A stretch of DNA of 64,000 bases, taken from Scolanthus callimorphus. Its lineage: Eukaryota; Cnidaria; Anthozoa; Actiniaria; Edwardsiidae. The stretch covers positions 17,339,646 to 17,403,645 of the forward strand of contig CM066919.1 in NCBI GenBank assembly GCA_033964015.1, in the 5' to 3' direction. Of this stretch, positions 36,177 to 47,549 are shown piece after piece. Within the stretch, counting starts at the first letter, position 1. Each line of letters starts with the position of its first letter. The position numbers and the translations under genes were made by a program. The notes beneath the pieces are model-generated. The model ran no database searches and was not told where the DNA came from. It saw only the letters and a program-made list of their open reading frames with translations.

Positions 36177-37751
36177 TACCACACTATTATGATACGGCAC
36201 ATGACAGGCCCTTCTAAGTGTTTGTGCAGTGGAAAGGCAGATTGTTCTGTGAGAAGACACGGGGCTCCTCTCTCGGAGAAGACGATTACAAAGGATTTTT
36301 CTCCAGCCTATGTGCATGTGCGCATGTCAACTTCTACGTGAGACAGCCTTTTCACTTGTCTGTCACGCAATTCAACTTTCACAAGTAAAACATTATGTGA
36401 ACCATGGCGCGTTTTCATTTAGTTCGCAATTTCATAGCCTGAAAGAGGTAACAATTTTCTCTAGACCAATAGAAACGCTGACAAAACGCAAGTCCGGCTT
36501 TCGGCGGTCATCTGAATTCTACTCTATGCTTGTAGATCCCGCGGTTATCATCAGATTTTACGCGGAATTATTTTTATCATATAATATATCGAATGAAAGG
36601 AGCGGCTGACGCCGAGCTCTCTAAAGCAACTTAAAACGTAGGAGACTTGCAATGCTATTTCTAGCTGTTAATCAAGTCAGGGGCAAATAATTGCAAGGTT
36701 TGTTAAATTATCTGTTCGGAAATTTTGGTTTTGACTTTATGTGCTGTATCTCCTACGAACTCAACGTGAATTTGGGCACTTTCTTGGCGTTGCAAGGCAC
36801 CAGAGGCATTAAGACAATAGAAGACAAAAGACCGTAGAACGAAACAATAAGATGGAATACAATAGCTCCAATCCAAAACACAATACATCTTGCAACACCA
36901 AGAAATACCCGAAATTTGATGGCAATCTTTGTCAAAATCTGCACGAAAAAAAGGTCGCCTCGAATTTTTGAACATCATTTGCTCCGTTACATTTTCGTTT
37001 TTAATCTCGAGAATTTTAGAAGAATAGATCCTAGACTCTCAGCTGCCGGAAATTGCAAAAAAAAGAATAAAGTATACCGTCCATTGTCTGTCATTTAAAT
37101 GTCCAATTACACCAAACTCTAGTCCAAGTTGTTTTTGCGCAAGTTTCCGGTTGAGTGACCCTGATCGTTTATTGTTTGTAGGTTGGGATCAGCAAAATGT
37201 TTGTCCCGTCTGTATCGGCTCAAGAGATGATTTATATGCGACCTTCAGGGCTACGAAAAGTGGCAACATCGCGTTTCTCAAGCTGGTCTACCGCTACCAT
37301 GAGAAGTTGCTATCTTGCAACTTCAACAGAGAAGAGTCATCATCATACTGGGTTGCGATGCAAGCAGGGATATCCTGATCATTTACCTGACGAATAGCAA
37401 TAATAAGCCTCTGTTTCCTGATAGTATGAAGGGCGCTTACACCCTACCTGGTTCGACCTCTATGAGCCCCGTGCTCACATCTACAGAAATCATACCGGCC
37501 GTTTCAGTGACTGCTGACCAGGAGCTGCGCCTGTGGTACTATGAAGACTTGGTGGGGGGTTCATCAGAGAATGATAACGAAGGAAGTATGTGCTGATGTT
37601 TATGTCAAGTACGGCACCACCCAGTGAACCGACTAACTAAACACTCATAATGGGGATGAACGCGCAGTAACTCGCACTTCTTAGTCCTACAGTCGACATC
37701 TCCCAATGCTCTGGCGAGATAGGCATTTCATTATACGCCTCACAGTATTCA

Positions 37752-38113
37752 AATAGACCTCCTCTGCTTGGGCGTAATGTTTTCCCATTTCAAATCACGT
37801 GGCATTCCCATGAGCATTCTCTCTTTCTTTTTCTGCTACGCACCGAAGGATATGTGAATATGAAAAATTACAAACAAAAAGAGAATACTTATAGGCCTCT
37901 TGCGAGATGACGTCATATTCAAAATGGCGGCCTCCTGACAAAGACATTTACTTCCTATCTATCCCACAATGCACCAGTTGTGATGCATTGTGGGATTGAT
38001 AGGGGGTAAAATTCCTTTGTCAGGAGGCCGCCATTTTGAATATGACGTCATCTCGCAAAAGACCTATTGGAATGCCACGTGATCTGAAATGGGCAAGCCG
38101 AGGAGGTCTATTG
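37752..38113. mobile_element. Nested palindromes: inner 37891-38067 inside outer arms
   Basis: Outer arms AATAGACCTCCTCTGCTTGG and CCGAGGAGGTCTATT enclose CATTTCAAATCACGTGGCAT and its inverse. Inside, a near-perfect palindrome carries TGCGAGATGACGTCATATTC and AAAATGGCGGCCTCCTGACA on both arms around a spacer of about 15 bp. No coding capacity. Confidence 0.8.
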
Positions 38114-39140
38114 TGCGGCAGACAATGTTTTGCTCTGGCTAAGTGGCATTTCATTGTGCGCCACACAGCACCTTCAAATTATGTGGCAGACAATGTTTAA
38201 TGTTTTGCTGCACGCAATGAAAAGGTCAACTATAGCGATGCGCTGAGCAATATGTTTCCAGCAACGGTCCTAGCATTTTCGTCTTTTGACACTCCTTTGT
38301 AGGTTTGTGGACTTTGGAAATATATACTGTGACCCCGTTCCCCTGTGAACATTCAAACCAATGCCTCGTGTGAGATCGACAAGGGTTCTTTTGGAAGGTA
38401 TTTCTTATGGTGCCGCATAGTGTACTCTGTATGGATCTCTCTCAATGTCTTAGCCCTGTTTAGATCTTTTGCGGCTACCAATTAAGCTAATCGTCAGAAG
38501 TTTCATTTGCAGCTTAGAGGAATATAAACAGTTTAGTTGGTAGTCTTGAGTGCGCACAATATAGCACCTTGATCATGGCGGTTACTAAATCGCAAAGTTA
38601 CTGACCCATTAGTTTATAGGAATTTTTCACAATCCTCGGTTGTGCTCACACTTTCATTTAACAACGTCCTTCCGTACAAAAGATATTAACGGTCTCTTTT
38701 CTTACTAAATAATTTTAATTAAGATTATTAATATCATTATTTCGAACTTAGACCTGCTAACTTTACGGACACTTACGGCGAGGCACTTTTGCGGATTTTG
38801 GTAATACATTTTCAACGTAAGCCGAAGACGTTCTGACCAACCCTGAAGACCGTCCTAAAGACGTCCCGACATATCTCCTTTGACAGCGCCAACAAAATGA
38901 TATACTCTGATAAAATTAACACTAATCTCCAAAAACTCTATTATTTTGAAACATAACGTCATTTATGTGATCTCCAACGTGACCGAAGAACGGGTTTGTT
39001 AAAAATTATTGACAAGCGATAATTGAAAGTTATATTTTTGGAAAATGACTAAGAATCCGAAAGCTATGTCGTTCTGACATTAAGGCGAGGAAAACAAGGA
39101 GTTATGCGTGTAGGTGAGGAAATCAGAATTTCGAATTTTA
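38114..39140. other. Intergenic, no gene seen
   Basis: No domain-bearing frame. AT-rich unique-looking sequence. Confidence 0.4.
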
Positions 39141-39175
39141 GTTGAGGAAAACCAGCATAGTGCCAAGGATTTTGC

Positions 39176-39475
39176 AGGTCTACTTAACAATTAGACCTCG
39201 AGGCCGAATGTGCTATAATGAACAGACCATGAGGCCGAAGGCCGAATGGTCTATTGATATCATAGCACATGAGGACGAGAGGTCTAATTGTTTTAATATA
39301 AACCAACTAGTTGGTCGGTTTTGGCAATGAATTCCATTATTTTATGTTGAAAAAATCAAGTTTTCTTGCAAAAAAAGGTGGTGGTTTTGCCAGGCACGGT
39401 CTATCACTAATAGACCATTAGTAGCTCAGCCAATCAGAATGCAGAATTTGCAATAGACCATTAGTTGGTTTATAC
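39176..39475. repeat. ACAATTAG-type dispersed repeat
   Basis: Contains inverted AACAATTAGACCTCGAGGCC and GAGGTCTAATTGTT, plus a later inverted TAGACCATTAGT unit. Similar ACAATTAGTCG blocks occur at about 46030-46095 and 61035-61080. Confidence 0.55.
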
Positions 39476-39637
39476 TAAAACTATAATGTGAGTTCGAATT
39501 ATACTATAATTTTTAACTTTACAAGCTCCACAATTCTAATCTTAACACTATGGTAAACAAGTTTTGATTCACTAGTGTGAGTTTGTGCATTAATAAACTA
39601 TCATCAACAAAATCATCAACAACATCATCATGATTTT

Positions 39638-39815
39638 TATCATTGTCATTGTCATTGTCATTGTCATTGTCATTGTCATTGTCATTGTCATTGTCATTGT
39701 CATTGTCATTGTCATTGTCATTGTCATTGTCATTGTCATTGTCATTGTCATTGTCATTGTCATTGTTACTGGCATTGTCGTCATTGCCATTGTCATTGTC
39801 ATTATCATTGTTATT
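39638..39815. repeat. Hexanucleotide microsatellite (CATTGT)n
   Basis: About 21 uninterrupted copies of a 6-bp unit (to about 39768), then degenerate copies. Both strands stay open in several frames, giving spurious (IV)n and (MT)n open frames. Confidence 0.97.
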
Positions 39816-40775
39816 ATTATGAAAAGCGCTAGCAAAAGTGTTGCAAAGCTAGCTGGCAAATTGACAGGTTTGAGGGGTTAAATACTTGACGGACAACTGT
39901 AGTCGGGCTTTCAAACGCTTAAAAGCACGCACATGGGATATTGCATAAGGTTAATTCCTTATTTCCATAAGACTTACCAGTGTAATCTGTACAATCCGTA
40001 CAGGCTGGGGAAAGAAGAAAAAATGAAAAGGGAAATTATGCTTGTCAGTAAAGTGGAAATAGTATGAAATCCATGCCTTATTGTTTTATTGCTTTTGGCC
40101 AAGACCACATAAACTTTCACTTCCTCAAGCTCTTTTGCTGTATACTGAAGTAAAGTTGGACAAGTCATCTTAGCAGCGCCAATCCAAGCAAATCATTCCT
40201 CCATTTTTCGCTCGCGAGACCTTTTTCTGCAACTAGGTTTTATTTTCTTGTTGACTTTAGTCGCTTCTAATTCATGGTTTTACATTTAATTATAAGTTCT
40301 TCTTGTTTACACGGCTGAAAATTCTAAAATAAAACGGGCCCCCTTCAATGTTAGAAGACTGGGATACAGATCCAATGTTTATGTATCAGTCAATTCCAGC
40401 GGTGACCATCCCCCCCGGACACCGTGGGGCATTTGCACACCAATGCCTTCCCTGGGGTGGGGAATTTTGAAAATTTTGCTGGTCCCGGGTCGGGAATTGT
40501 CTTTTCCCGGGGGAGGGGGGTGGGGAATTTTGGTTTTCTCATCTCAAGCGCGTCAGGTTTTGCGAACTACAACCCAGTTACAGAAAATAACGCCACATAA
40601 AATATTATGCAGAGCATGGCCCGTATACACCACGTTTGGGGAAGACACATTTGCACATTTCACAGTTAACGTCTTCTATAGAGAAGAAACAGATTTCGCA
40701 ATTTCGTCTCAGTGGAAAAACATAAAAATGAATTGACACTATAAACAGAGTTCCAATTTCGCAAAAAGTCAAGTA

Positions 40776-43398
40776 AGGGACGTGTCATTATTTACCGGGG
40801 GGGAGGGCTCCCATTTTTTTCAAACAAGTCTAAAAAAAATTAGGACCCTCCCCTTGAACATAACCAAAAAAATGTGACCTTCCCCCAGTCGTAGGTAAAA
40901 AAATTGGGACCCTCCCCCATGCAATTTTTTTCTGAAAAACCTGTTAGATAGACTATATTGTCCAAGTGACTTCTGTCATGCACCAGTCAATTGACATCGC
41001 GGCCCCCGATTTAACATTCACTAAGTGTTAAATGTTACTTTTTTTCCCGGTCACCAGGGACATGGTCGTTGTTAAAGCTCTAGGCCCCCGGGGACACTTT
41101 TGCAACATGGCGAAACGCGCCTTTATTTTGATAAACGCATTTCATCAAGCCTCCAGTGAAAAGATAAACGTTTTATTTTCTGCGTGTAGTAAAAAAGCCT
41201 GTTGGTTTTATTCTTCACGCGCTACAAATTATTATTATTCATGTGCGTGAAGCGCAGCCCAAAAACGAATTTCTATGCAGCTTGTATTAAACGTCGAACT
41301 CACTTCTTTCGAACATATAGACTGCCAACCAGGCGTATCACTGGAGGGCTTTTGGGGGTTTTCATTTGTCCTTGCCAAGATAGACATGCTTGTAACGACA
41401 TCCGTACGCATTCCATTTAAGCGCGACAAGCGTATTTTCTTTGGGCAACTCTAAAACTAGATATTCCTTATGCGCGCGAAGCGCGCCGAAATTTTCAACA
41501 TAATGAGTAAAATAAAACTAGAAAATGATATAGAACTCGTTGCTGGAGTCTCCCTTTCAAGGCTTCTGGTTTCGAGAGATCCTCCCCTTTCACTCGCCCA
41601 AAAATGAAGTGATCCCTCCCAAAATCCTCCGACCTCGGTCCTTAAACCAATACATTTTCGCACGATAATCGAACTTCTGGTTCAGCGTTAATTCCCCGCT
41701 GAATATCCCCGCTATAGAAGGTCCGTGTTAAATTCCCTGCCCTTCCGTAGATAATAATGTGTTAAATCCCCGGCCTGACCGCGTTACTTTCCCGCCCTGT
41801 TCCGGGGTAGGGGCCGGGGTGTCAATTGACTGTGCATAAGGAACCGCGGTTATTATTCATCGCCTCGATTATTTACGTGAGAATGTTTGGTAATATACGG
41901 GTAAAATGCAGTGGTCCTCCCTCCAAGTACAATGATTAACGTAATCCCACATCTCCCGTTCCCTGTTTGACCTAGTACTGGAGACATTTTACAGAAAAAC
42001 GGGCTCGCATATCCTTCGTTGGGCGCGAAACGCGCCCAAATTTTGATAAACGTTTGTTTGTTTGTTCATCGTTTTTTTGTTTGTTCATCGCATTTCATCA
42101 AGCCTCAGAGAAAGGGTAGATGAACATGTTTTGTGTACGGCATAGTAAACAAAGCCTGTCAGGAGCTCAGGAAGTACACTACCTCAACTATATAGGTTAG
42201 GTTATATTATTCATGCGCACAACTGCGCTCCGCAAATGACGAAGTTATTAATATTCATGGGCGCGAAGCGCGGCCCAACGGACGAATTTCTATGCTTGTA
42301 ACGTCGAAAACTCACGCTTATCTAAGGGGTCTTCTTTCAAACATATAGTGACATGCCCTCCAGGCCTATCATTTGCAGGGAAATTTTGGGAGAGTTTGAT
42401 TTTCCTCGTCAAGATAGCTTGTTCTTGTCAACGGTAGTATCTATCATTATTGCTCAAAGAGTATGTGAGATGTCACTCAGGTGAGTTAAGGCATGGGTCC
42501 ATGCGGCCACGCCCTTAAAAACATTCAATCAGGCCTTAATTTGGGTGAATTAAAGATAGGCTTCTTGTGTTGATATAATGTCATAGAAATCGTCATTCTT
42601 GTTAATTTGAGTTGTTGTTGTTTCCATGGGAACCAAATCCTAACCTTTGACCTCCACTTAAAGAAATGAAACTTCAGAGCCTCCGCAGGTTCAGAAAATT
42701 CGCACCACTCTTAAAACCACCAGATGGAAATGGTAGGGAATAAGGTAGTATTTATCACTCCAATTTCCGATCTTGCACAACATTTTTAATTTCGAAGTTA
42801 TTAAAGGCTATCAAATTTCAAGATGTCCTAAAATAGGATTCCTAATGAAATGGTCACGTTTTCGAATTGGATCAGATATACCTGTGATGGCCTTAAACAC
42901 ATCACATTAATAAATCTTTAGAGTTTGAAACTTTTCCCGACCTGCCGAGGGCTTTTTTGAAAATTGCTTTAAGGTAAGGTTCAAAGGTCACATTCCGTGT
43001 TTCCATGGAAACAAAACACAACATTTACTTGTTTCATGACCGTCAACAACCTTAACCATGTTTGACCTTGGAAGTAGCAAAGCCACTGAAGATAGACCAC
43101 CCCCTAACGTTTTTGATCCGCCATTTTGAAGGCAAATGAGACCCAGGCCTTAACTCTCCTGAGCATTGTTTATGCGCGCGAAGCGCGCCGAAATTTTTAT
43201 GGAGAAGTTGCTGAAATAACCACTATCGCTATTTGTTTTACCCTCTTCATCGTCCAAATGATGCTGAAAAAAATTATGACCCTCCCCCAAACAGGAGTGA
43301 AAAAAATTTGGACCCTCCCTTTAGACACGCGAAAAAAATTAGGACCCTCCCTACAAAAATAGGAGCCCTCCCCCCCCGCTAAATAATGACACGTCCCT
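40776..43398. mobile_element. Middle TIR element (2.6 kb) of the nest
   Basis: Ends AGGGACGTGTCATTATTTAC and complement; subterminal repeats AAAAAAATTAGGACCCTCCC in both orientations. Contains CGCGCGAAGCGCGCCGAAAT blocks and an internally duplicated segment of about 350 bp (about 41100-41420 versus 42020-42450). No long open frame. Confidence 0.8.
40984..41832. mobile_element. Innermost TIR element of the nest
   Basis: Ends CAGTCAATTGACATCGCGGC and the right-end TGTCAATTGACTG, flanked by TGCAC and TGCAT. The first nine bases, CAGTCAATT, match the outer element's end, so the two may be related. No coding capacity. Confidence 0.65.
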
Positions 43399-44027
43399 AA
43401 CATAACTGCGAAATAGTTGCTCTGCAAATAGAATAAAGGTAAATTTCGCATTGAGAGATGCAGCTAAATGGCTACAACCGCGAATGGCCTAGGAATGTCA
43501 CTTCTTTATTTATATTTTGTCTCACTTTCAGTGAAATGAGAACTCGTTCATAGACGAGAAAACTAAAGTACATTTAAAAAGGAATTGTAAATGCTCGGAC
43601 AGTATAAATGGAGTTGAAGTTTTTGTTGTGAAAGCTTTGTCACGCAGAGTTACCGTCTTTTTCTCGTCCCGGGGGTGGGGCATTTTTCCGCTTTTTGTGT
43701 TCCCCGCCGTGGGGTATTCTGCATTTTTGCTAGCCCGGGGGCGGGGAATTTTCAGTTTTATTTTTAGAAATGACCAAAAGCCCGGGGGGGGGGGGGGGGC
43801 ATGGTCACCGCTGGAATTGACTGATACATTAATAGACTATGTTTGATAGACTATATAGAATATAAGTTTGAAAGGAAGGAAGCATTCGAATTTCGTAATA
43901 CTAATGCAATTTTTACTTTATCGTTACTTCTTAATTCCGCAAGCAGTAAATTAAAATGTTGTCAACAACCCATCGAAACACTGTTTGTAATGACTAATCG
44001 CATTTTTTGTTTTTCGCACCTGGTGCT

Positions 44028-44300
44028 CGAGGACCCTAGATGGCCCTCCTCCCCTGGAATTTCCAGGGATCCTGAATACCCCTCTCCTCTGGAATTTGAA
44101 CATCCCCTCGCTAGGAATTTCGAGGTTGCCTTATCCACAGCTTAGACAGACCCCTACCCCCTGAATTTTCAGGATTTTTAGGGGTCTCGGCCCCTCACCC
44201 TTAATTTCTAGCTTCAGCTAGACCCCCTCCCCTTGGAATCTTCAGGGCTTAGATAGACCTTTCCAGATAGAATTTTCCAGGGTCCTCGACCTCAACCGGT
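44028..44300. repeat. Degenerate CCCCTCCCCTGGAATTTTCAGG tandem array
   Basis: Six or seven diverged copies of a unit of about 35 bp with CCCTGGAATTTCCAGG cores. No gene. Confidence 0.6.
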
Positions 44301-45440
44301 GCGGAAATAATAAATGTTGTCAGCCAATGTCCAACATAATCCTATACCTTATTAAGATACTTAATGCTGAATAATTGACCAATTTCAGTGTAGAATTCTT
44401 TATACATGTACCTTTGGCTTACGGGAGCAAAACAAAAGATGATCACTCATCATCGGCGAATAAATAATTTCATTTGATTTTCGTTTCTTTCTTTTTGTTT
44501 TCTTTTGCGCATGCTTTTTTACCTGAACAAGAATAGGCCTTGATATGTGTTCTTCTAAAAGCAACAATGTTTTTTTATTGCCAATTCTCTATCAAGTCTT
44601 ATGACGCACGAATTTGTATTTTCAGGTTAGCAATGACGTTCGTAGTTGTTGATTTGATTATTATCACAAATCGTATGCATGCCCACCAAGCCGAACGAGA
44701 TTTTAGGACTTACCTATCTGCTGGAGGAGAAAGAACACGAAAAAGCGAATTCTTTGAGTATTTCACGCTCCTCAGCATGATCGAGATCAAAAGAGTTCTC
44801 CTATATTCTGTATCCTGATGAATTTCAGCTCAGGTCGGGTCTCGATTTTGCATTTTAATTCCCGAACGATTCACTTGCAAGAATTCAAACTAATGAGTCG
44901 GTAAGATGAAAGGTTTTCAAGGTCAGGGGCGTACTGAAGCACGTTTCGCTAGAAGTATTGAAAATACTCGTGGTAATTTTTTATTAGCTTTTTATTGTAA
45001 GTATCTATTTTTCTAAGACTAAGATGGGGAATGGAGGAATCAGCGGTTTTACCCATGGAATTCTTTATTGGGAGTCAGCGGTTTTGCTCAATGCCACAGT
45101 CCTTCGCGGTAGGAGTTCGTCTTCCGAAAATGCCAGTGAAAAACTCTAGGTTAAACTAAAAAGAGGTTAAGCTGAAAGTTAAAGTCTCCGAAAAATTGTA
45201 GGTGACATTTCTCACGGCACAAATACCCCCAAAACAACCTACATATCGTGCATAGGGCCACGTGTGACCGACACATTATTCATTATTCCTCCCGTCCCGA
45301 GCTTGGAGTAGTTAGTTAGCGGTCCTGAGTGTGCAAGTTTGGAGCGGACTGTCGTGTCGATTTTTTGAGCGTTCCATGGCCACGAGTCGTCTGTGCATAA
45401 ACTTAGTGGAAGGAGACTCTCGTATTGGCTCTTATCGCAA
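44301..45440. other. Intergenic, no gene seen
   Basis: An open frame at 44540-44818 on the plus strand has no recognisable domain. Duplicated AATCAGCGGTTTTACCCATG-like blocks occur at about 45038-45100, and AACCGCTGATTCCTCCATTC recurs inverted at 46118-46140, perhaps marking a larger insertion. Confidence 0.35.
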
Positions 45441-45445
45441 ATTAC

Positions 45446-45576
45446 CAGGGGCGGATCCAGGATCTCCAGAAAGGGGGAGGGGAGTTAAAATAATGGAGGC
45501 CAAAGTTTGAAACTTGCTCCAGCAAATACAGTAAATGTATGGGAAAATCTATCGAAAAAGGATAGACCCGCCCCTG
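45446..45576. mobile_element. 131-bp MITE with ATTAC TSD
   Basis: TIRs CAGGGGCGG and CCGCCCCTG; direct repeat ATTAC at 45441-45445 and 45577-45581. Shares an internal ACAGTAAATGTATGGGAAAA with 35.4-35.5 kb. Confidence 0.8.
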
Positions 45577-46239
45577 ATTACCGTATCGTATCACCCCTCT
45601 CTTAATTCGGTGCGGTAAGTATTTCATTGTAAATAGGAAATAGTACACGAACTATCCTCTGTTACATCAATGAACAGTGGCACACAATCGATATAATGAA
45701 ACAAAACTTTGATATTTTGAAATCACAAGCGTGAAAGTTTAACATGAAATATGCAATCTAAAAGCTTACTGCACGTGCCATATTCCAGAAAGTTGAGGTT
45801 ATTTTAGCAAATTAGTGGAATTATTGAAGTGATTTTAAGACTTTCCGCGCGCGATTGGTCGAGAGGTTCGTTTTCTCTCGCTATAATCACCTTACAGATG
45901 ATTATATCATTGAAAGGATTGGGAATGCGCGCGCGAGTTTTGTTATGATGGAGAAGAAGTCCAACAAAAACAAGTTTTTCTGTCTAAAAAACCTTATGAA
46001 TCACTTGTGAGCAATTATACTAAAACAATTAGTCGCCTCATGCTCCGTGACTATTCGCCGATATTCATGTCGCCTTCGGCGACTAATTGTTAAGACCCCG
46101 CAAAAATGAACCCCATGTAAACCGCTGATTCCTCCATTCCTCCTGCTTTAGCCAACGTCCGTGCATTCCCCACAGACAGACAGACAGATTTGGCATCGTA
46201 TACAAAAAGTACATAGATGGGTAGTTCCAAATAAAACTT

Positions 46240-47120
46240 ATTTAAAAAGAGATATAATTATTACTATGTAATTATAGTGTCTTTCCGGAGGAGGAAGCAC
46301 TCATGTACAAATTTTACAATGGCTTTTTGTGCTTTCGTATTTTATCAAAAAGTGAAAGTAGATCACTTTGTCAGACAATGTTGAATTTCACATTTTCTAT
46401 TTCCTCTATTTAATTAGCTCATATCCCCGGGGGGGGGGGGGGACTCCCATATTTTTTGACCGGGATGATCGTCAGAAATTTTCAGTTTCACCCCTAAAAG
46501 ATACCAAACATGGCGGGCCATGGCGTGGCTCAAAAAATTTATTACCCTAAAAGATACCCTAAAACATGAGTTCTTATGTACCAAGTAGGCGCGAAGGACA
46601 CAGGTAAAGGTGAAAGATACCCATCAAGAAATTTCCGTGTTTGTTTCTAATTTATCGTCTTCTCAAAGTTTCTTTGGACAAAGTTTCGGCCCTAAAAGAT
46701 ACCAATCTCCCTAAAATTTATTGAAGATCACGATCACCCCTAAAAGGGACCAAACCATCGTGATTTTAACCCCTAAAAGAAACGACGATCATCCCCGGTC
46801 AAAAAATATGGGAGTCCCCCCCCCCCCCCCCCCCCTCATATCGCGCTTATCTTTATATATTTTGCAATGGATCACAAAATGTTGTTCATCTTCCACTTCT
46901 TCGTGGCAAATTTGGCAAATTCTTTCGCTGGGTGGTTTGTAGGGCCTTTTATAGCGCCCAGTTTCGATTTCTAGACAGTGATTACTAAGTCTTAATTTCG
47001 CTAATGAAATTCTATGGCTATGATTGGTGATCTGGGTTAGGTATGGTTCTAACTTATACTTTGTTTTGAATCTGAAAGGCCGGGCATATATTTCATTTGG
47101 TACAAATTTTTCAGTCCGAG
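46240..47120 (-). pseudogene. LINE C-terminal fragment split by a TIR element
   Basis: The minus strand from about 47100 reads KYKLEPYLTQITNHSHRISL, LRLSNHCLEIETGRYKRPYK, then PPSERICQICHEEVEDEQHF and VIHCKIYKDKRDM: the C-terminal zinc-knuckle block (CxxC...H...C) of a non-LTR retrotransposon. At the DM codons it is interrupted by the element at 46425-46835; the tail (SDKVIYFHFLIKYESTKSHC) resumes at about 46380-46290. Confidence 0.7.
46425..46835. mobile_element. TIR element with G/C-run termini and 7-bp TSD
   Basis: Direct repeat CTCATAT at 46418-46424 and 46836-46842. The left end has a G14 run then ACTCCCATATTTTTTGACCG; the right end is the inverse ending in a C18-type run. The interior repeats CCCCTAAAAGATACC. 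Inserted in a LINE remnant. Confidence 0.85.
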
Positions 47121-47549
47121 ATCTAACCTAATCAACACCAAAATTTACAAGAACCTGAAGAACGTACTGTAGATCTTACAAACCAAAGAATCTATCGTTT
47201 TAAGATGCCCGAATTAGGGTTTTTGGTGGGAAAATGATGCAATCAATGGCCATCAAAAAGCAAAGAGCCGGAAAAAAAAACCCTACCATATGAAAGACCA
47301 TCGAGGTGCTTCGACAACCATATTAAGATTAGAATTATAGGTGTTATTTCCTTCAATGTGAATTTTCAAAAGTTTGAATAGGCCATTTGCACTAACTGGG
47401 TTACGTGAAAATTGAACTCGCTGCCATTTGCTCCAGGTTAGAGATTTTAAGCTGAAACTTGAGTTTTTTGACTATATCAATTGGTTCTTTGTCTTCTTTG
47501 TATTTCTTGAATTGATTTTGACAAAACATCTCGTTAAGAGGTAGTTGGG

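Larger units (their letters stand above)
33561..37627 (+). pseudogene. PAN/apple + cysteine-rich protein with a different C-terminal domain, paralogue C (frame-broken)
   Basis: Exons: 33561-33627 (signal peptide MSLVNIFMVIFYLEAISLLS), 34572-34843 (PAN: LCEAECKRRSNCGAINVGSN, ATCELVDKNAKKIGV, GWKFLANK), 35159-35252 (CAEPSKCGSDKCFS, GCICNQTN) and 37182-37627. Exon phases 1/0/1 equal those of copies A and B, so the N-terminal half is homologous. The last exon is unrelated to FG-GAP: WDQQNVCPVCIGSRDDLYAT, LVYRYHEKLLSCN, GCDASRDILIIYLTN, ADQELRLWYYEDL, CADVYVKYGTTQ then stop. Frames: in exon 2 an early TGA (34608-34610), while EISGYVIITS aligns in a shifted frame that later returns; in the last exon the frame changes after SSSYW (about 37350) and again near 37585. 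Both pairs net to zero. Either a decaying gene or local assembly indels. Confidence 0.7.
40381..43829. mobile_element. Outer TIR element (3.45 kb) of a three-level nest
   Basis: Perfect 29-bp TIRs: ATGTATCAGTCAATTCCAGC then GGTGACCAT, and the complement ending at 43829. G/C-rich subterminal blocks (CCCGGGGG, GGGGTGGGGAATTTT) occur at both ends. No intact transposase was seen; the bulk of its interior is the inserted element at 40776-43398. Confidence 0.8.

Noticed and set aside
39590..39881. Open frames of (MT)n and (IV)n on both strands
   Set aside because: They are produced entirely by the CATTGT microsatellite.
44540..44818. 92-codon plus frame in the 44-45 kb gap
   Set aside because: No domain, no splice partners, no homologous feature nearby.
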